From Gammaproteobacteria bacterium (GTDB lineage Bacteria > Pseudomonadota > Gammaproteobacteria > SZUA-140), in contig JADLCS010000062.1 in assembly GCA_020847075.1 (NCBI GenBank), positions 1 through 64,000 of the forward strand: 64,000 nucleotides of DNA. Reading direction: 5' to 3'. Positions 9,564 to 18,891 of this stretch are shown one piece after another. Position numbers and translations under genes: made by a program. Every line of letters begins with the position of its first letter. Positions within the stretch are counted from its first letter, which is position 1. The notes beneath the pieces are model-generated. The model worked only from the letters and a program-made list of their open reading frames with translations, was not told the DNA's origin and made no database searches.

Positions 9564-9595
9564 TCCCCGGCGGACCCCCTCGCCTCCGCCCCTCC

Positions 9596-9630
9596 GCCAC
9601 CCCGAGCGGGTCAGTCCCGCTCGGGGTGGC
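9596..9630 (+). terminator. Hairpin after the porin gene
   Basis: A perfect 15-bp stem (GCCACCCCGAGCGGG and its complement) with loop TCAGT begins 32 bases after the porin stop. No U-tract follows, so it may act as a partial terminator or an mRNA-stabilising hairpin. Confidence 0.6.
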
Positions 9631-9750
9631 GTGGACCGCGACGGCCCCTATCCGCCGCGACGCTCCGGCCTCACGCCCTCGTTGCACCCGGCGTCCCGCC
9701 CGCTTCGCTCTGATACCATATCTTCCACCGACACGACGCCGGGAGACGGC

Positions 9751-10626
9751 ATGGAAAAATCCGAACAGGTCCTGGCCCGCGCCGAGCGCCTGATGGAGCG
9801 GATCGAGCGCCTGCTGCCGGCCGGCGGCAGGGAGATCGGCTGGGAAAACGCGACGGCATTCCGCTGGCGGCGCGCCTATGGGCGCGGATACCTGGAGGCC
9901 GTCAGGCACCCCCACCGCATCCGGCTCGGCGATCTGCACAATATCGATGAGCAGAAGGGCGAGATCGACCGCAACACCCGCCAGTTCCTCGCCGGCCTGC
10001 CGGCCAACAATGTCCTGCTGTGGGGATCGCGCGGCACCGGCAAATCGTCGCTCATCAAGGCGCTGCTGACGGAATACGCCGGGCGCGGACTGCGGGTGAT
10101 CGAGGTGGAGGCCGGCCACCTCGCCGACCTGCCCGACATCGTCGACATCATCCACGACCGGCCCGAACGCTTCCTCCTGTTCTGCGACGACCTCTCCTTC
10201 GAAGCGGACGACGCCAGCTACAAGGCGCTCAAGGCCGTCCTCGACGGCTCACTCGCCGGCGCGACGGACAACCTGCTGGTCTACGCGACCTCGAACCGCC
10301 GCCATCTGCTGCCCGAATACATGGGGGAAAACGAGCAGGCGCGCCTGCGCGGCGGCGAGATCCATCATGGCGAGGCGGTGGAGGAAAAGATCTCGCTGTC
10401 CGAACGCTTCGGGATGTGGCTGTCGTTCTATCCCTTCAGCCAGGATCATTATCTGGAGATCTGTCTCGGCTGGCTGCAACGGCTCGGGGTCCCGCTGGAC
10501 GACCCTGAAGACGTCCGCCGCGAGGCCTTGCGCTACGCCCTCGCGCGCGGCTCGCGCAGCGGCCGGGTCGCCTGGCAATTCGCGCGCGACTGGGCCGGAC
10601 GCCGCGGACTCGAGCCACCCGCCTGA
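9751..10626 (+). CDS. ATP-binding protein of the DUF815 type
   Basis: A 291-residue AAA-like ATPase of unknown cellular role. The P-loop is GSRGTGKSS within NVLLWGSRGTGKSSLIKAL, and the Walker B is RFLLFCDDLSFE. A YATSNRRHLLPEYMGEN segment corresponds to sensor 1 and is typical of DUF815 proteins, as is the SERFGMWLSFYPFSQDHYL stretch. ATG 9751 follows GGGAG; the reading frame stays open upstream but has no ribosome-binding site. It stands alone between the porin hairpin and a composite palindrome that probably ends transcription. Confidence 0.85.
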   Translation: MEKSEQVLARAERLMERIERLLPAGGREIGWENATAFRWRRAYGRGYLEAVRHPHRIRLGDLHNIDEQKGEIDRNTRQFLAGLPANNVLLWGSRGTGKSSLIKALLTEYAGRGLRVIEVEAGHLADLPDIVDIIHDRPERFLLFCDDLSFEADDASYKALKAVLDGSLAGATDNLLVYATSNRRHLLPEYMGENEQARLRGGEIHHGEAVEEKISLSERFGMWLSFYPFSQDHYLEICLGWLQRLGVPLDDPEDVRREALRYALARGSRSGRVAWQFARDWAGRRGLEPPA

Positions 10627-10633
10627 CCGGAAT

Positions 10634-10740
10634 CCGGGACAGATTTATTTATCCAGTCTTTATCTCTCCGGCGGAAAGGGGGACGGATTTGAAATCCGTC
10701 CCCGTCGGAAGATCGAAAAACACATCTGTCCCGGGTTTTT
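10634..10740. repeat. Composite nested palindrome (GGGACAGATTTATTT family)
   Basis: Outer arms CCGGGACAGATTTATTTATCC (10634 on) and ACATCTGTCCCGG (to 10734) enclose a perfect inner palindrome GGGGACGGATTTGAAATCCGTCCCC at 10679-10703. It sits between two convergent genes, ends with a T-run, and supplies the TAA stop of the S4 paralogue. It may serve as a bidirectional terminator. The same architecture recurs at 13755-13855. Confidence 0.85.
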
Positions 10741-11356
10741 AAATGCGGCTGGCGTAATACTCGACGACCTGCTGCACCTCGATCGGGAAGGGGATCTCCT
10801 CCGCGGAGGGGAAGTGCGCGACCTTGCCCGTCTTGCTGTCCTCGTCCCAGGACAGCCACTCGGGCCGGGTCAGCGGGGGCTCGTCGATGGAATCCAGCAC
10901 GATGGGCAGGTTCATGCTTTCCGGCTTGAGGGTGACCTCGTCGCCGACCTTGACCAGCAGGGACGGGATGTTGACCGTCTTGCCGTTGAGGCGGATGTGG
11001 CGGTGCGAGACCAGTTGCCGCGCCGCCAGGATCGTCGGCGCGAACCCGGCGCGGAACACCACATTATCGAGCCGGCGCTCCAGCAACTGGAGCAGGGCCT
11101 CGCCGGTGGGGCCGGTGCTCCTGCGCGCGGCCAGCATCAAACGGCGCAACTGGCGTTCGGACACGCCGTAATTGAAGCGCAGCTTCTGCTTCTCGCGCAG
11201 CTTGATGCCGAAATCCGTCTTGCGCCGCCGCCCCGCCTTGGCGCCGTGCTGGCCGGGCGGGGTCTGCCGGCTCTCGATGGTCTTGCGCGACAGCCCGGGC
11301 AGATCCACCCCCAGTGCGCGCATCACCCTCAATCTGGGTCCGGTAAAACGTGACAT
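10739..11356 (-). CDS. rpsD: Ribosomal protein S4 paralogue
   Basis: A 205-residue S4-family protein outside any ribosomal operon. The N-terminal S4 region contains PGQHGAKAGRRRKTDFGIKLREKQK, and the S4 RNA-binding domain contains RRLDNVVFRAGFAPT and ARQLVSHRHIRLNGKTVN; both are well conserved. There is no cysteine, so it lacks the zinc knuckle of C+ S4 proteins. S4 is a primary 16S rRNA binder, and a second copy in the same genome is common in some proteobacteria; the standard rpsD is expected elsewhere. It follows the small gene at 11369 by 12 bases. A Fur-like box upstream of that gene suggests iron-responsive expression. Whether it enters ribosomes is unknown. Confidence 0.88.
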   Translation of the reverse strand: MSRFTGPRLRVMRALGVDLPGLSRKTIESRQTPPGQHGAKAGRRRKTDFGIKLREKQKLRFNYGVSERQLRRLMLAARRSTGPTGEALLQLLERRLDNVVFRAGFAPTILAARQLVSHRHIRLNGKTVNIPSLLVKVGDEVTLKPESMNLPIVLDSIDEPPLTRPEWLSWDEDSKTGKVAHFPSAEEIPFPIEVQQVVEYYASRI

Positions 11357-11368
11357 GATTCCTCCAGG

Positions 11369-11656
11369 TCAATTGACGGATCGGCAACCGGACAGGGTCA
11401 CGCCGAACGCATTCATGTGGCGGCATAGCAACTGATCCCACTGCCGTACGAGCTGCTGCGCCACCTCGGCCATCTGTTCCGTCTCCGCGTACGGCGCCGT
11501 GGTCAGCTTGTGCGCGAGATTCAGCGCCGTCCTGGCCAGTTCCACCGAGGGGCGGCTCGCGTACTGGGTCGCCACGCAGCAGAGCGAGGCCATCACCGCG
11601 CCCGCATCGGGCAGTTCCGGGTCGAACCGCGACATCGGTTCCGCTGGCAGGCTCAT
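11369..11656 (-). CDS. Small conserved-looking protein upstream of S4 paralogue
   Basis: A 95-residue soluble protein with no family I can name. It is mostly helical, with three cysteines (CCVAT, LLCRH, SGCRSVN at the C-terminus) and a MAEVAQQLVRQWDQLLCRHM helix. There is no signal peptide or membrane segment. An alternative start is Met8. It is the first gene of a two-gene unit with the S4 paralogue and lies 34 bases downstream of a Fur-like box. The joint iron-type regulation suggests a role linked to the alternative S4, but no function is assigned. Confidence 0.65.
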   Translation of the reverse strand: MSLPAEPMSRFDPELPDAGAVMASLCCVATQYASRPSVELARTALNLAHKLTTAPYAETEQMAEVAQQLVRQWDQLLCRHMNAFGVTLSGCRSVN

Positions 11657-11689
11657 GGGAAAATCCTATCGGGGCCGGAGATGGAAAAA

Positions 11690-11704
11690 TGATAATTATT
11701 CTCA
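11690..11704 (-). promoter_or_regulatory. Fur-like box
   Basis: The minus strand reads TGAGAATAATTATCA, one mismatch from the 7-1-7 Fur consensus TGATAATnATTATCA. It lies 34 bases before the small gene at 11656 and about 100 bases before the divergent outer-membrane gene at 11804, so it could control both. Confidence 0.75.
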
Positions 11705-11803
11705 AATAAAGCGCTAAGTCAAGCCCCGTGCGCAACCGGCCGCCTGATATCGATGGTGGCGTAAATCGTCTATGCTCGGGCCCATTTCACGGAGAACAAG
11801 AAA

Positions 11804-12436
11804 ATGAAGTCAGCCCCGCCCGCCATCCCCGCCGGCATAGCCCTCATGCTGGCCGTGTTCGGGCCGGGGATCTCCCCCGCCAATGCGGCCGCCCAGGGCC
11901 TCTATGCCGGGGCGGGCCTCGGACAATCCAGACCCGCCTTCGCCAAGTGCGCTCCGGAGACACGGGCGGCATTTCTCGATACGAGCTGCCGCGCGGACGA
12001 TACGGACACGGCCTTCAGGATATTCGGCGGCCTTAACCTAGCGACCGCATCGGAATCCGCCGTCTCCATGGCGCTGGAGCTCGGTTATATCGACTTCGGG
12101 AAGGCCTCCCTCTCTGGCGTCGACAGTTTCTATGGCGTATCCCGCATGACGGCCTCCTCCAGGGGGTTCGATTTTTCGATCGTAGGCTCGGTCGGCGTCA
12201 CGGACAGGTTGTCGCTGCTGGGGAGGATCGGCTTGCTCCGATGGGAGTCCGAGTTCGAGAACCTGGACCAGGTCGAATCCTTTTCGGAAGATGCCACGGG
12301 GACCGATGTCGCCTTCAGCCTCGGCGCCTCGCTCGCCCTGCGCGAGAAAACCGAGGGCCGCCTGGAATGGGAAAGGTTCAAAATCGATGACGATGCCGTC
12401 GATCTGCTATCGGCAAGCATTCTTTTCGAATTCTGA
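11804..12436 (+). CDS. Outer-membrane beta-barrel protein
   Basis: A 210-residue predicted small outer-membrane barrel. A signal peptide ends near SPANA, about residue 29. GLYAGAGLGQSR follows, the common first strand of OmpA/OmpW-like barrels, and the protein ends with LLSASILFEF, a terminal-F signature. Alternating hydrophobic strands can be seen throughout (for example FRIFGGLNLA, VSMALELGYIDFG). Two cysteines, in KCAPETRAAFLDTSC, could form a disulphide in the first loop. It lacks the peptidoglycan-binding OmpA domain. It is divergent from the S4-paralogue unit across the Fur-like box. Function is unknown. Confidence 0.75.
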   Translation: MKSAPPAIPAGIALMLAVFGPGISPANAAAQGLYAGAGLGQSRPAFAKCAPETRAAFLDTSCRADDTDTAFRIFGGLNLATASESAVSMALELGYIDFGKASLSGVDSFYGVSRMTASSRGFDFSIVGSVGVTDRLSLLGRIGLLRWESEFENLDQVESFSEDATGTDVAFSLGASLALREKTEGRLEWERFKIDDDAVDLLSASILFEF

Positions 12437-12502
12437 GCCGATTGCCCTCAATCGAAGAGGATCAAGAAGCGTCACCCTAGGCCAACCGGCGCACGCCGGC
12501 AT

Positions 12503-12736
12503 TTATATCTTTTTCGATAGCGCCTGATCCAGCCTGCCTATAAGTTTGGAGGCTGAAATCCCTAGCCCAGTCGCAATAGCAAAAACGCTCTCGATGCTCG
12601 GGCTACGCTCCCCTCGCTCGATAAAACCGATCGCATTCCTGTGCATACCACAACGTTCGGCAAGCTCCTCCTGTGAGAGGCCGAGCTTCATCCTCGTCTC
12701 CCGGACGAGCGCGCCAAACGCCTGAGTGACCGACAT
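12503..12736 (-). CDS. XRE-family helix-turn-helix regulator
   Basis: A 77-residue protein that is little more than one Cro/C1-type DNA-binding domain. The helix-turn-helix is LSQEELAERCGMHRNAIGFIE, followed by RGERSPSIESVFAIA, the typical third and fourth helices. There is no effector domain. It is transcribed away from the outer-membrane gene at 12976. An imperfect palindrome at 12783-12800, 47 bases before its start, is a candidate operator for autoregulation and for control of that neighbour. Its targets are inferred only. Confidence 0.9.
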   Translation of the reverse strand: MSVTQAFGALVRETRMKLGLSQEELAERCGMHRNAIGFIERGERSPSIESVFAIATGLGISASKLIGRLDQALSKKI

Positions 12737-12782
12737 TTTCCCTCCGAATGGGGGAAGAATCCACTCAGCGGGGATTGTGGTC

Positions 12783-12800
12783 TACATACAACTGTGTGTA
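12783..12800. promoter_or_regulatory. Candidate operator of the XRE regulator
   Basis: TACATACAACTGTGTGTA matches its own reverse complement at 14 of 18 positions. It lies in the divergent region between the XRE gene and the 12976 gene. Confidence 0.4.
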
Positions 12801-12975
12801 TTATCGGGACGGCTTTCGCTGCCAATCCTTCGACCCGCTGGGGTGCGGTCGAAACACGTCAAAAAGCGACGGAGAGCCTTCGCAGAAGGGCACGCGGGTA
12901 GCGAAAAACGACAACCGTCAGGAATGATGATTTCGCATCACCACTCCTGTGATTCGATCCATATGGAGAACAAAA

Positions 12976-13521
12976 ATGAAAAATTCAACAGCGCAGAAGC
13001 TGTTCTTGCTTGGCCTCGCCTTCGGCAGTCCCTCCGCATTCGCGGACACTGATGTCAATAATGTGTATGTCGGCGCCGGCTATCACCTGGGAACATACGA
13101 CGAGTCCGGGTTCCCCAATATGGATCTCAATGCGGTAAAACTGGAAGTAGGCAAGTACCTCACAAAGAATATAGCCCTCGAAGGCCATCTGCTCTTCGGC
13201 GCCGGCTCGGAGAAGGTCGATGTTCTCGGCACAGAGGTGGAAGTAAAGCTGAAAAACGCGATATCTGTATTTATAAAGGGTGACCTGCCGTTGTCCGAGG
13301 CCGCCAACGTTTACGGGCTCCTCGGGGTCACGAAGGGAAAGCTTGAAGCATCGGTACTGGGAATCACCGCCTCCGAAGACGACAGCGGACTCTCATACGG
13401 CATCGGCGCCGAGATAGGTTTTGGAAAGGGCCTATTCGTCTCCGGCGAGTATCTCTTTTATTTGAGCGAGTCGGATTATGACTACACCGGCTTCAATATA
13501 GGACTGAGCAAGAAATTCTAG
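12976..13521 (+). CDS. Small outer-membrane beta-barrel (opacity-like)
   Basis: A 181-residue predicted outer-membrane barrel. A signal peptide ends at SAFA (about residue 23). NNVYVGAGYHLGTYDE follows as first strand, then eight or so alternating strands, and a terminal GFNIGLSKKF signature. The repeated pattern KNIALEGHLLFGAGSE / AANVYGLLGVTKGKLEA / KGLFVSGEYLFYLSE is typical of OmpA-like porin-family proteins. ATG 12976 follows ATGGAGAAC, which contains GGAG; an in-frame ATG at 12949 lacks a signal sequence. Base composition is lower in GC than neighbouring genes, suggesting possible transfer. A strong terminator follows. Function is unknown. Confidence 0.75.
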   Translation: MKNSTAQKLFLLGLAFGSPSAFADTDVNNVYVGAGYHLGTYDESGFPNMDLNAVKLEVGKYLTKNIALEGHLLFGAGSEKVDVLGTEVEVKLKNAISVFIKGDLPLSEAANVYGLLGVTKGKLEASVLGITASEDDSGLSYGIGAEIGFGKGLFVSGEYLFYLSESDYDYTGFNIGLSKKF

Positions 13522-13557
13522 CGAGTCAGACAGAAACTCGGCCTCCTCTTCAGGATC

Positions 13558-13593
13558 GGGCGCTACCCTGTTCACCACAGGGTAGCGCCCTTT
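13558..13593 (+). terminator. Rho-independent terminator
   Basis: A 13-bp perfect stem, GGGCGCTACCCTG and its complement, with a 7-base loop and a short T-run, 37 bases after the stop of the 12976 gene. Confidence 0.85.
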
Positions 13594-13754
13594 CACACTA
13601 CTCCCACCGCAACACGCTCCCTGTCTGATATTCTGCCATCCCTCGTCATCTTGCCCGGATCAGCCCTGTATCCGGCATCAATTCTAGTTCGATCATGGCC
13701 TGTTGACGGTGCGGACACCAAAACCGTGATGCATAACCTCGTCGCACAAGATGA

Positions 13755-13855
13755 AAAACCCGGGACAGATTTATTTATCCGGTGAGCCGGGGGGACGGAT
13801 TTGAAATCCGTCCCCTGGAGAATCTATTGTCAAAAATAAATCTGTCCCGGGTTTT
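13755..13855. repeat. Composite nested palindrome, second copy
   Basis: Outer arms AAAACCCGGGACAGATTTAT (13755 on) and AAATCTGTCCCGGGTTTT (to 13855) enclose GGGGACGGATTTGAAATCCGTCCCC (13791-13815). It is the same design as 10634-10740. It lies just upstream of the promoter of the B12 transport unit. The stretch 13594-13754 holds nothing recognisable. Confidence 0.85.
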
Positions 13856-13859
13856 GCCA

Positions 13860-13888
13860 TTGCCCCGGGGCGGGTTCTCTTGTATCTT
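13860..13888 (+). promoter_or_regulatory. Possible sigma-70 promoter of the B12 operon
   Basis: TTGCCC, a 17-base spacer and TATCTT (four of six matches in each box) place a transcript start about 13895, directly before the cobalamin riboswitch. Confidence 0.4.
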
Positions 13889-13899
13889 GAGGGCTCGTT

Positions 13900-14100
13900 C
13901 AGGTGTTCCGACGGCGATCGCCCGAGGAATGAAACGGGAAATCGGTGAGTCCGGGTCATTACGTCCCGCGACGATCCCGATGCTGCCCCCGCAACGGTAA
14001 GCAAGACAAGGGTTGACCTCAGGCCACTGTGCCCCAGGCACGGGAAGGCGTCAGCCCCGGATCGGAAGATCCTCTTGCGAGCCCGGAGACCGGCCCGGAC
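13900..14100 (+). promoter_or_regulatory. Cobalamin (B12) riboswitch
   Basis: The conserved blocks occur in order: AGGTGTTCC, AACGGGAAATCGGTGAGTCC, GCTGCCCCCGCAACGGTAA (the B12 box region), CCACTGTG, CGGGAAGGCG and GAGCCCGGAGACCGGCC. It lies in the btuB leader, 127 bases before the start codon. By family knowledge, adenosylcobalamin binding should lower expression of the downstream transport genes. Confidence 0.96.
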
Positions 14101-14226
14101 GAAGCGATGCGGTGTCGCGGCGGGCGGCATGGTCGGGTCAAAGAACCCCTGCCTTCCCTCGTCACGTACCGCCGACCCATAACAACGAATCCGCGCGCGG
14201 GTGTGCGCGAAATCCGGGAGCGTCAC

Positions 14227-16013
<1,787 letters not shown>

Positions 16014-16017
<4 letters not shown>

Positions 16018-16727
16018 GCAACGGCGGCGATCGCTGGCTCGCCGTCGCGGCCTCGCTCGCCCTGCACGCGGGCGTGTTCGCGCTCGCCTGGCCATCGCTG
16101 CCGCCCCGGCCCGCGCCGCCGGCGCCGATGCAGGTCACCCTGCTCGCGCCGGCGCCGGCCCTGCCCGCCGCCGCCCCGTCTTTCCCCGGGGAGGATGGCG
16201 ACACCGCGCCTGACGCGGCGAAAGCGACGGCCGCCGGACACCCCGGGCATTCACAACCGGCGCGCACGGCCGGCCCCCTCCCCGCCACGGTGGAACCCAT
16301 GGCGGCCAGGCGCCCGCAAGATACCGCCCCCCTCCATGGGGCCCCCGACCCCTCGACGGAGGGGCCCGCCCGGGACACCGGCGCGGCCCCATCGACTCCG
16401 GCCGAAGCGGCACCCTCCATCACCGCCTACAGCAGCGGCCAGGTGATGGCCGCGCTCAAGCAGGCCTTTTCCGCCCACTTCTACTACCCCATGCTCGCCC
16501 GCCGCCAGGGCTGGGAAGGCGACGTCACGCTGGCCCTGCGGGTGGAGATCGACGGCCGCCTGACCGGCATCCACGTGGTCGGCAGTTCCGGCCATCGGGC
16601 GCTCGACAATGCCGCAGTCGACAGCCTGACGCGCGCGCGCGCGTTGCCGCTGCCGGGCGGCGCGCTGGACGGGGGCCTGGACATGGTGCTGCCGGTACGT
16701 TACCGCCTGCTCGACACGCGCGTCTGA
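16014..16727 (+). CDS. TonB-family energy transducer
   Basis: A 237-residue periplasm-spanning protein. An N-terminal membrane helix (about residues 9-27, AVAASLALHAGVFALAW) is followed by a long proline/alanine-rich linker and a C-terminal TonB domain from about residue 145 containing HFYYPMLARRQGWEGDVTL, the YP-x-RR-x-G signature. TonB couples the proton motive force through ExbBD to outer-membrane receptors. No exbB or exbD is next to it, so it must use partners coded elsewhere. Its ATG overlaps the btuB stop, which implies a dedicated TonB for B12 uptake. Confidence 0.88.
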
Positions 16728-16803
16728 GGCCGGGCGTCCCGGCATATCGGAGCGACGCGGCGAACGGTTACAATAGCGATCCGTTCACGAAAGGCAGCGC
16801 TCC

Positions 16804-17367
16804 ATGGGACACCGTCTCTCCAGGATCTTCACCCGCAAGGGCGACAAGGGCACCACCGGCCTCGGCGACGGCACCCAGGTCGGCAAGGACCACCCCCGCA
16901 TCGAGGCCATCGGCGATATCGACGAGCTGAACAGCATGATGGGGTTGCTGCTCAACAGTCAGGAGCTGCCCAAGGACCTGCATCACAGCCTGACCGAGAT
17001 CCAGCAGACCCTGTTCGACATCGGCGCCGAGCTGAGCCTTCCGGGGACCAGCACCTTCAAGGCCAAACCGGTCACCGGGCTGGAGAAACAGCTCGAGATG
17101 TACAACGCGACCCTGACCCCGCTGCGCGAGTTCATCCTGCCGGGCGGCAACGAGACCTCGGCGCGCTGCCATCTCGCGCGCGCCGTATGCCGCCGGGCGG
17201 AGCGGCACGTCTACGCGCTCAGCCGCATCCAGCCGGTGAATGAACACATCCTGGCCTACCTGAACCGGCTGTCCGACCTGCTGTTCGTCATCTCGCGCGT
17301 GCTGACGCGACTGGGCAACGGGCGCGAGACCTACTGGCGCTCGCCGCGCATCAAATCGGATTCCTGA
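16804..17367 (+). CDS. ATP:cob(I)alamin adenosyltransferase, PduO type
   Basis: Transfers the 5'-deoxyadenosyl group of ATP to cob(I)alamin to make adenosylcobalamin. The 187 residues contain the N-terminal TRKGDKGTTGLGDG nucleotide-binding motif, DELNSMMG, the ARCHLARAVCRRAER helix and LFVISRVLTR, all features of the PduO/MMAB family rather than the CobA/BtuR P-loop family. ATG 16804 follows AGGCAGCGCTCC. It is downstream of btuB and tonB and probably part of the same riboswitch-controlled unit, so imported corrinoid is activated directly. Confidence 0.92.
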   Translation: MGHRLSRIFTRKGDKGTTGLGDGTQVGKDHPRIEAIGDIDELNSMMGLLLNSQELPKDLHHSLTEIQQTLFDIGAELSLPGTSTFKAKPVTGLEKQLEMYNATLTPLREFILPGGNETSARCHLARAVCRRAERHVYALSRIQPVNEHILAYLNRLSDLLFVISRVLTRLGNGRETYWRSPRIKSDS

Positions 17368-17373
17368 TGAGCA

Positions 17374-17397
17374 GGGGACAGATTTAAATCCGTCCCC
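17374..17397. repeat. GGGGACAGATTTAAATCCGTCCCC palindrome
   Basis: A near-perfect palindrome of the GGGGACAG family in the short gap between the convergent adenosyltransferase and btuF genes. It may act as a bidirectional terminator. Confidence 0.75.
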
Positions 17398-17415
17398 AGC
17401 CTTACCGCACGCCAC

Positions 17416-18300
17416 TCACGGACGCGCGCCCGCGCCGAGGCGGGTGCGGGCGGTGTTGAGGATGTCGCACAACTGCTCCATGCCGTCGAGCAGGCGCGAG
17501 GTCGGGCGCGAGATCAGGTCGTCGTGGATGGTGAAGATATTGCCGAGGCGCGCCGCGGTGACGGTCGGCCAGCGGCGCCAGTTGTCCGGATCGCCGGCGG
17601 AGGCGTTGATCAGGATCGCCTGCGGGTCGCTGGCGATGACGGCCTCGATGTCCACGGTGGGCGCGAGCAGCGGTAGCGAGGCAAAGACATTCTCGCCGCC
17701 GCACTGGCGCAGCACGTCGCTGATGAAGTGCGCGCCGTTGATGGTCATCAGCGGTCGCTCCCAGATCTGGTAGAACACCCGCACGGGCGTGCGCCCGGCG
17801 TATCGCCGCTGCAGATCGGCGTATTTCACGCGAAAGGCGTCGGCGGCGGCGTCCGCGGCCTCCTCCGTCCCGGTCAGCCGGCCGAGGTCCTCGATGATAT
17901 TCGGGATGCGCGCGATCCGCTCCGGCTCGAGGACATAGACCTTGAGCCCCAGCCGCTCCAGCTTCTCGTAGTCCTCGCGGTTATTGCCCGTCTTCCACGC
18001 GACGACCAGATCGGGCTTCAGCGCCAGGATCTGCTCGATGTTCAGGCGCGAGGCCTCGCCGATGCGCGGTACGCGCTGCGCCGCATCCGGAAAATCGCTG
18101 TAGGCCACCGCGCCGATGAGCCGGTCGCCCGCGCCCGCCTCGAACAGCAGCTCGGTCAGGTTCGGCGCGAGGCTGACGATGCGCGCGGCAGGCCGTTCCA
18201 GGGTCAGCTCGCGGCCACGATCGTCCGGCACGGTCACGGCCTGGGCCACGCCACAGGCCAGCGCCAGCATCAGGGCCGGAATCAGGGAAAGTCTTCTCAT
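17416..18300 (-). CDS. btuF: Periplasmic cobalamin-binding protein
   Basis: A 294-residue class III periplasmic binding protein that hands vitamin B12 to the BtuCD ABC transporter. A signal peptide ends near GVAQA. The first lobe has RIVSLAPNLTELLFEAGAGD, the typical BtuF opening, then PRIGEASRLNIEQILALKPDLVVAW. The second lobe has FYQIWERPLMTING, matching BtuF Trp and Glu positions used for cobalamin and BtuC contact. The ATG at 18300 overlaps the cobC stop by one base. btuC and btuD are not in the window, so the inner-membrane transporter must be elsewhere. Confidence 0.92.
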   Translation of the reverse strand: MRRLSLIPALMLALACGVAQAVTVPDDRGRELTLERPAARIVSLAPNLTELLFEAGAGDRLIGAVAYSDFPDAAQRVPRIGEASRLNIEQILALKPDLVVAWKTGNNREDYEKLERLGLKVYVLEPERIARIPNIIEDLGRLTGTEEAADAAADAFRVKYADLQRRYAGRTPVRVFYQIWERPLMTINGAHFISDVLRQCGGENVFASLPLLAPTVDIEAVIASDPQAILINASAGDPDNWRRWPTVTAARLGNIFTIHDDLISRPTSRLLDGMEQLCDILNTARTRLGAGARP

Positions 18301-18884
18301 CAGGAAACTCCTTCGATGACCAGCGTGGGCGGGCGATCGCCCTCGCTGCGGATGCGGATCCGCGCCGCGTAACCGACGCTGATCCGGAACATGTTCGGCA
18401 GCGGCATGCCGAGGACATGGCCGAGCACGGCGCGCAGAGTGCCGGCATGGGCGATGAGCAGCGCCCGCTCGCCGGCGCTCCGCCGCAGGATATCGCCCCA
18501 CCCCGCGAGTACGCGGCGCTGGAAATCCGCGAGCGGCTCGGCGCCGGCGGGCGGATGCGCGAGCGGGTCGTTGAAGAAGCGCGCCAACTGGCCCGGATCC
18601 CGCAGGTGGATCTCCTCCGGCGTCAGCCCTTCCCACACGCCGTAACCGAGTTCCTGCAGGCGCGCGTCCTCGTGCACCGGCACGCCCAGGCGCTCGCCGA
18701 GCGCCTGGGCGAAGGCCGCGCAGCGCCGCAGCGGCGAGGTATGGATGCGCTGCCAGGACGGCCCGCCCGCGACCGCGGCCTCCATCTGGCGCCAGCCCTC
18801 CGCGGTCAGCGGGTCGTCAGTCGCACCGCGATAGCGCCGCCCGCCTTCCGGTTCGCCGTGCCGGATCAGGTCGATGATCGCCAT
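18300..18884 (-). CDS. cobC: Alpha-ribazole phosphatase / histidine phosphatase
   Basis: A 194-residue histidine-phosphatase-superfamily enzyme. The catalytic RHGE lies at residues 8-11 (IDLIRHGEPEGGRRYRG), with a second arginine and a late LLIAHAGTLRAVLGH histidine motif. GEPEGGRRYRG-x-TDDPLTAEG is typical of CobC, which removes the 5' phosphate from alpha-ribazole phosphate or cobalamin phosphate in B12 assembly and salvage. The coupling to btuF supports this over a general phosphoglycerate mutase-like role. No cobS/cobU/cobT is in the window, so the remaining salvage genes are elsewhere or absent. Confidence 0.85.
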   Translation of the reverse strand: MAIIDLIRHGEPEGGRRYRGATDDPLTAEGWRQMEAAVAGGPSWQRIHTSPLRRCAAFAQALGERLGVPVHEDARLQELGYGVWEGLTPEEIHLRDPGQLARFFNDPLAHPPAGAEPLADFQRRVLAGWGDILRRSAGERALLIAHAGTLRAVLGHVLGMPLPNMFRISVGYAARIRIRSEGDRPPTLVIEGVS

Positions 18885-18891
18885 CGCCGCC

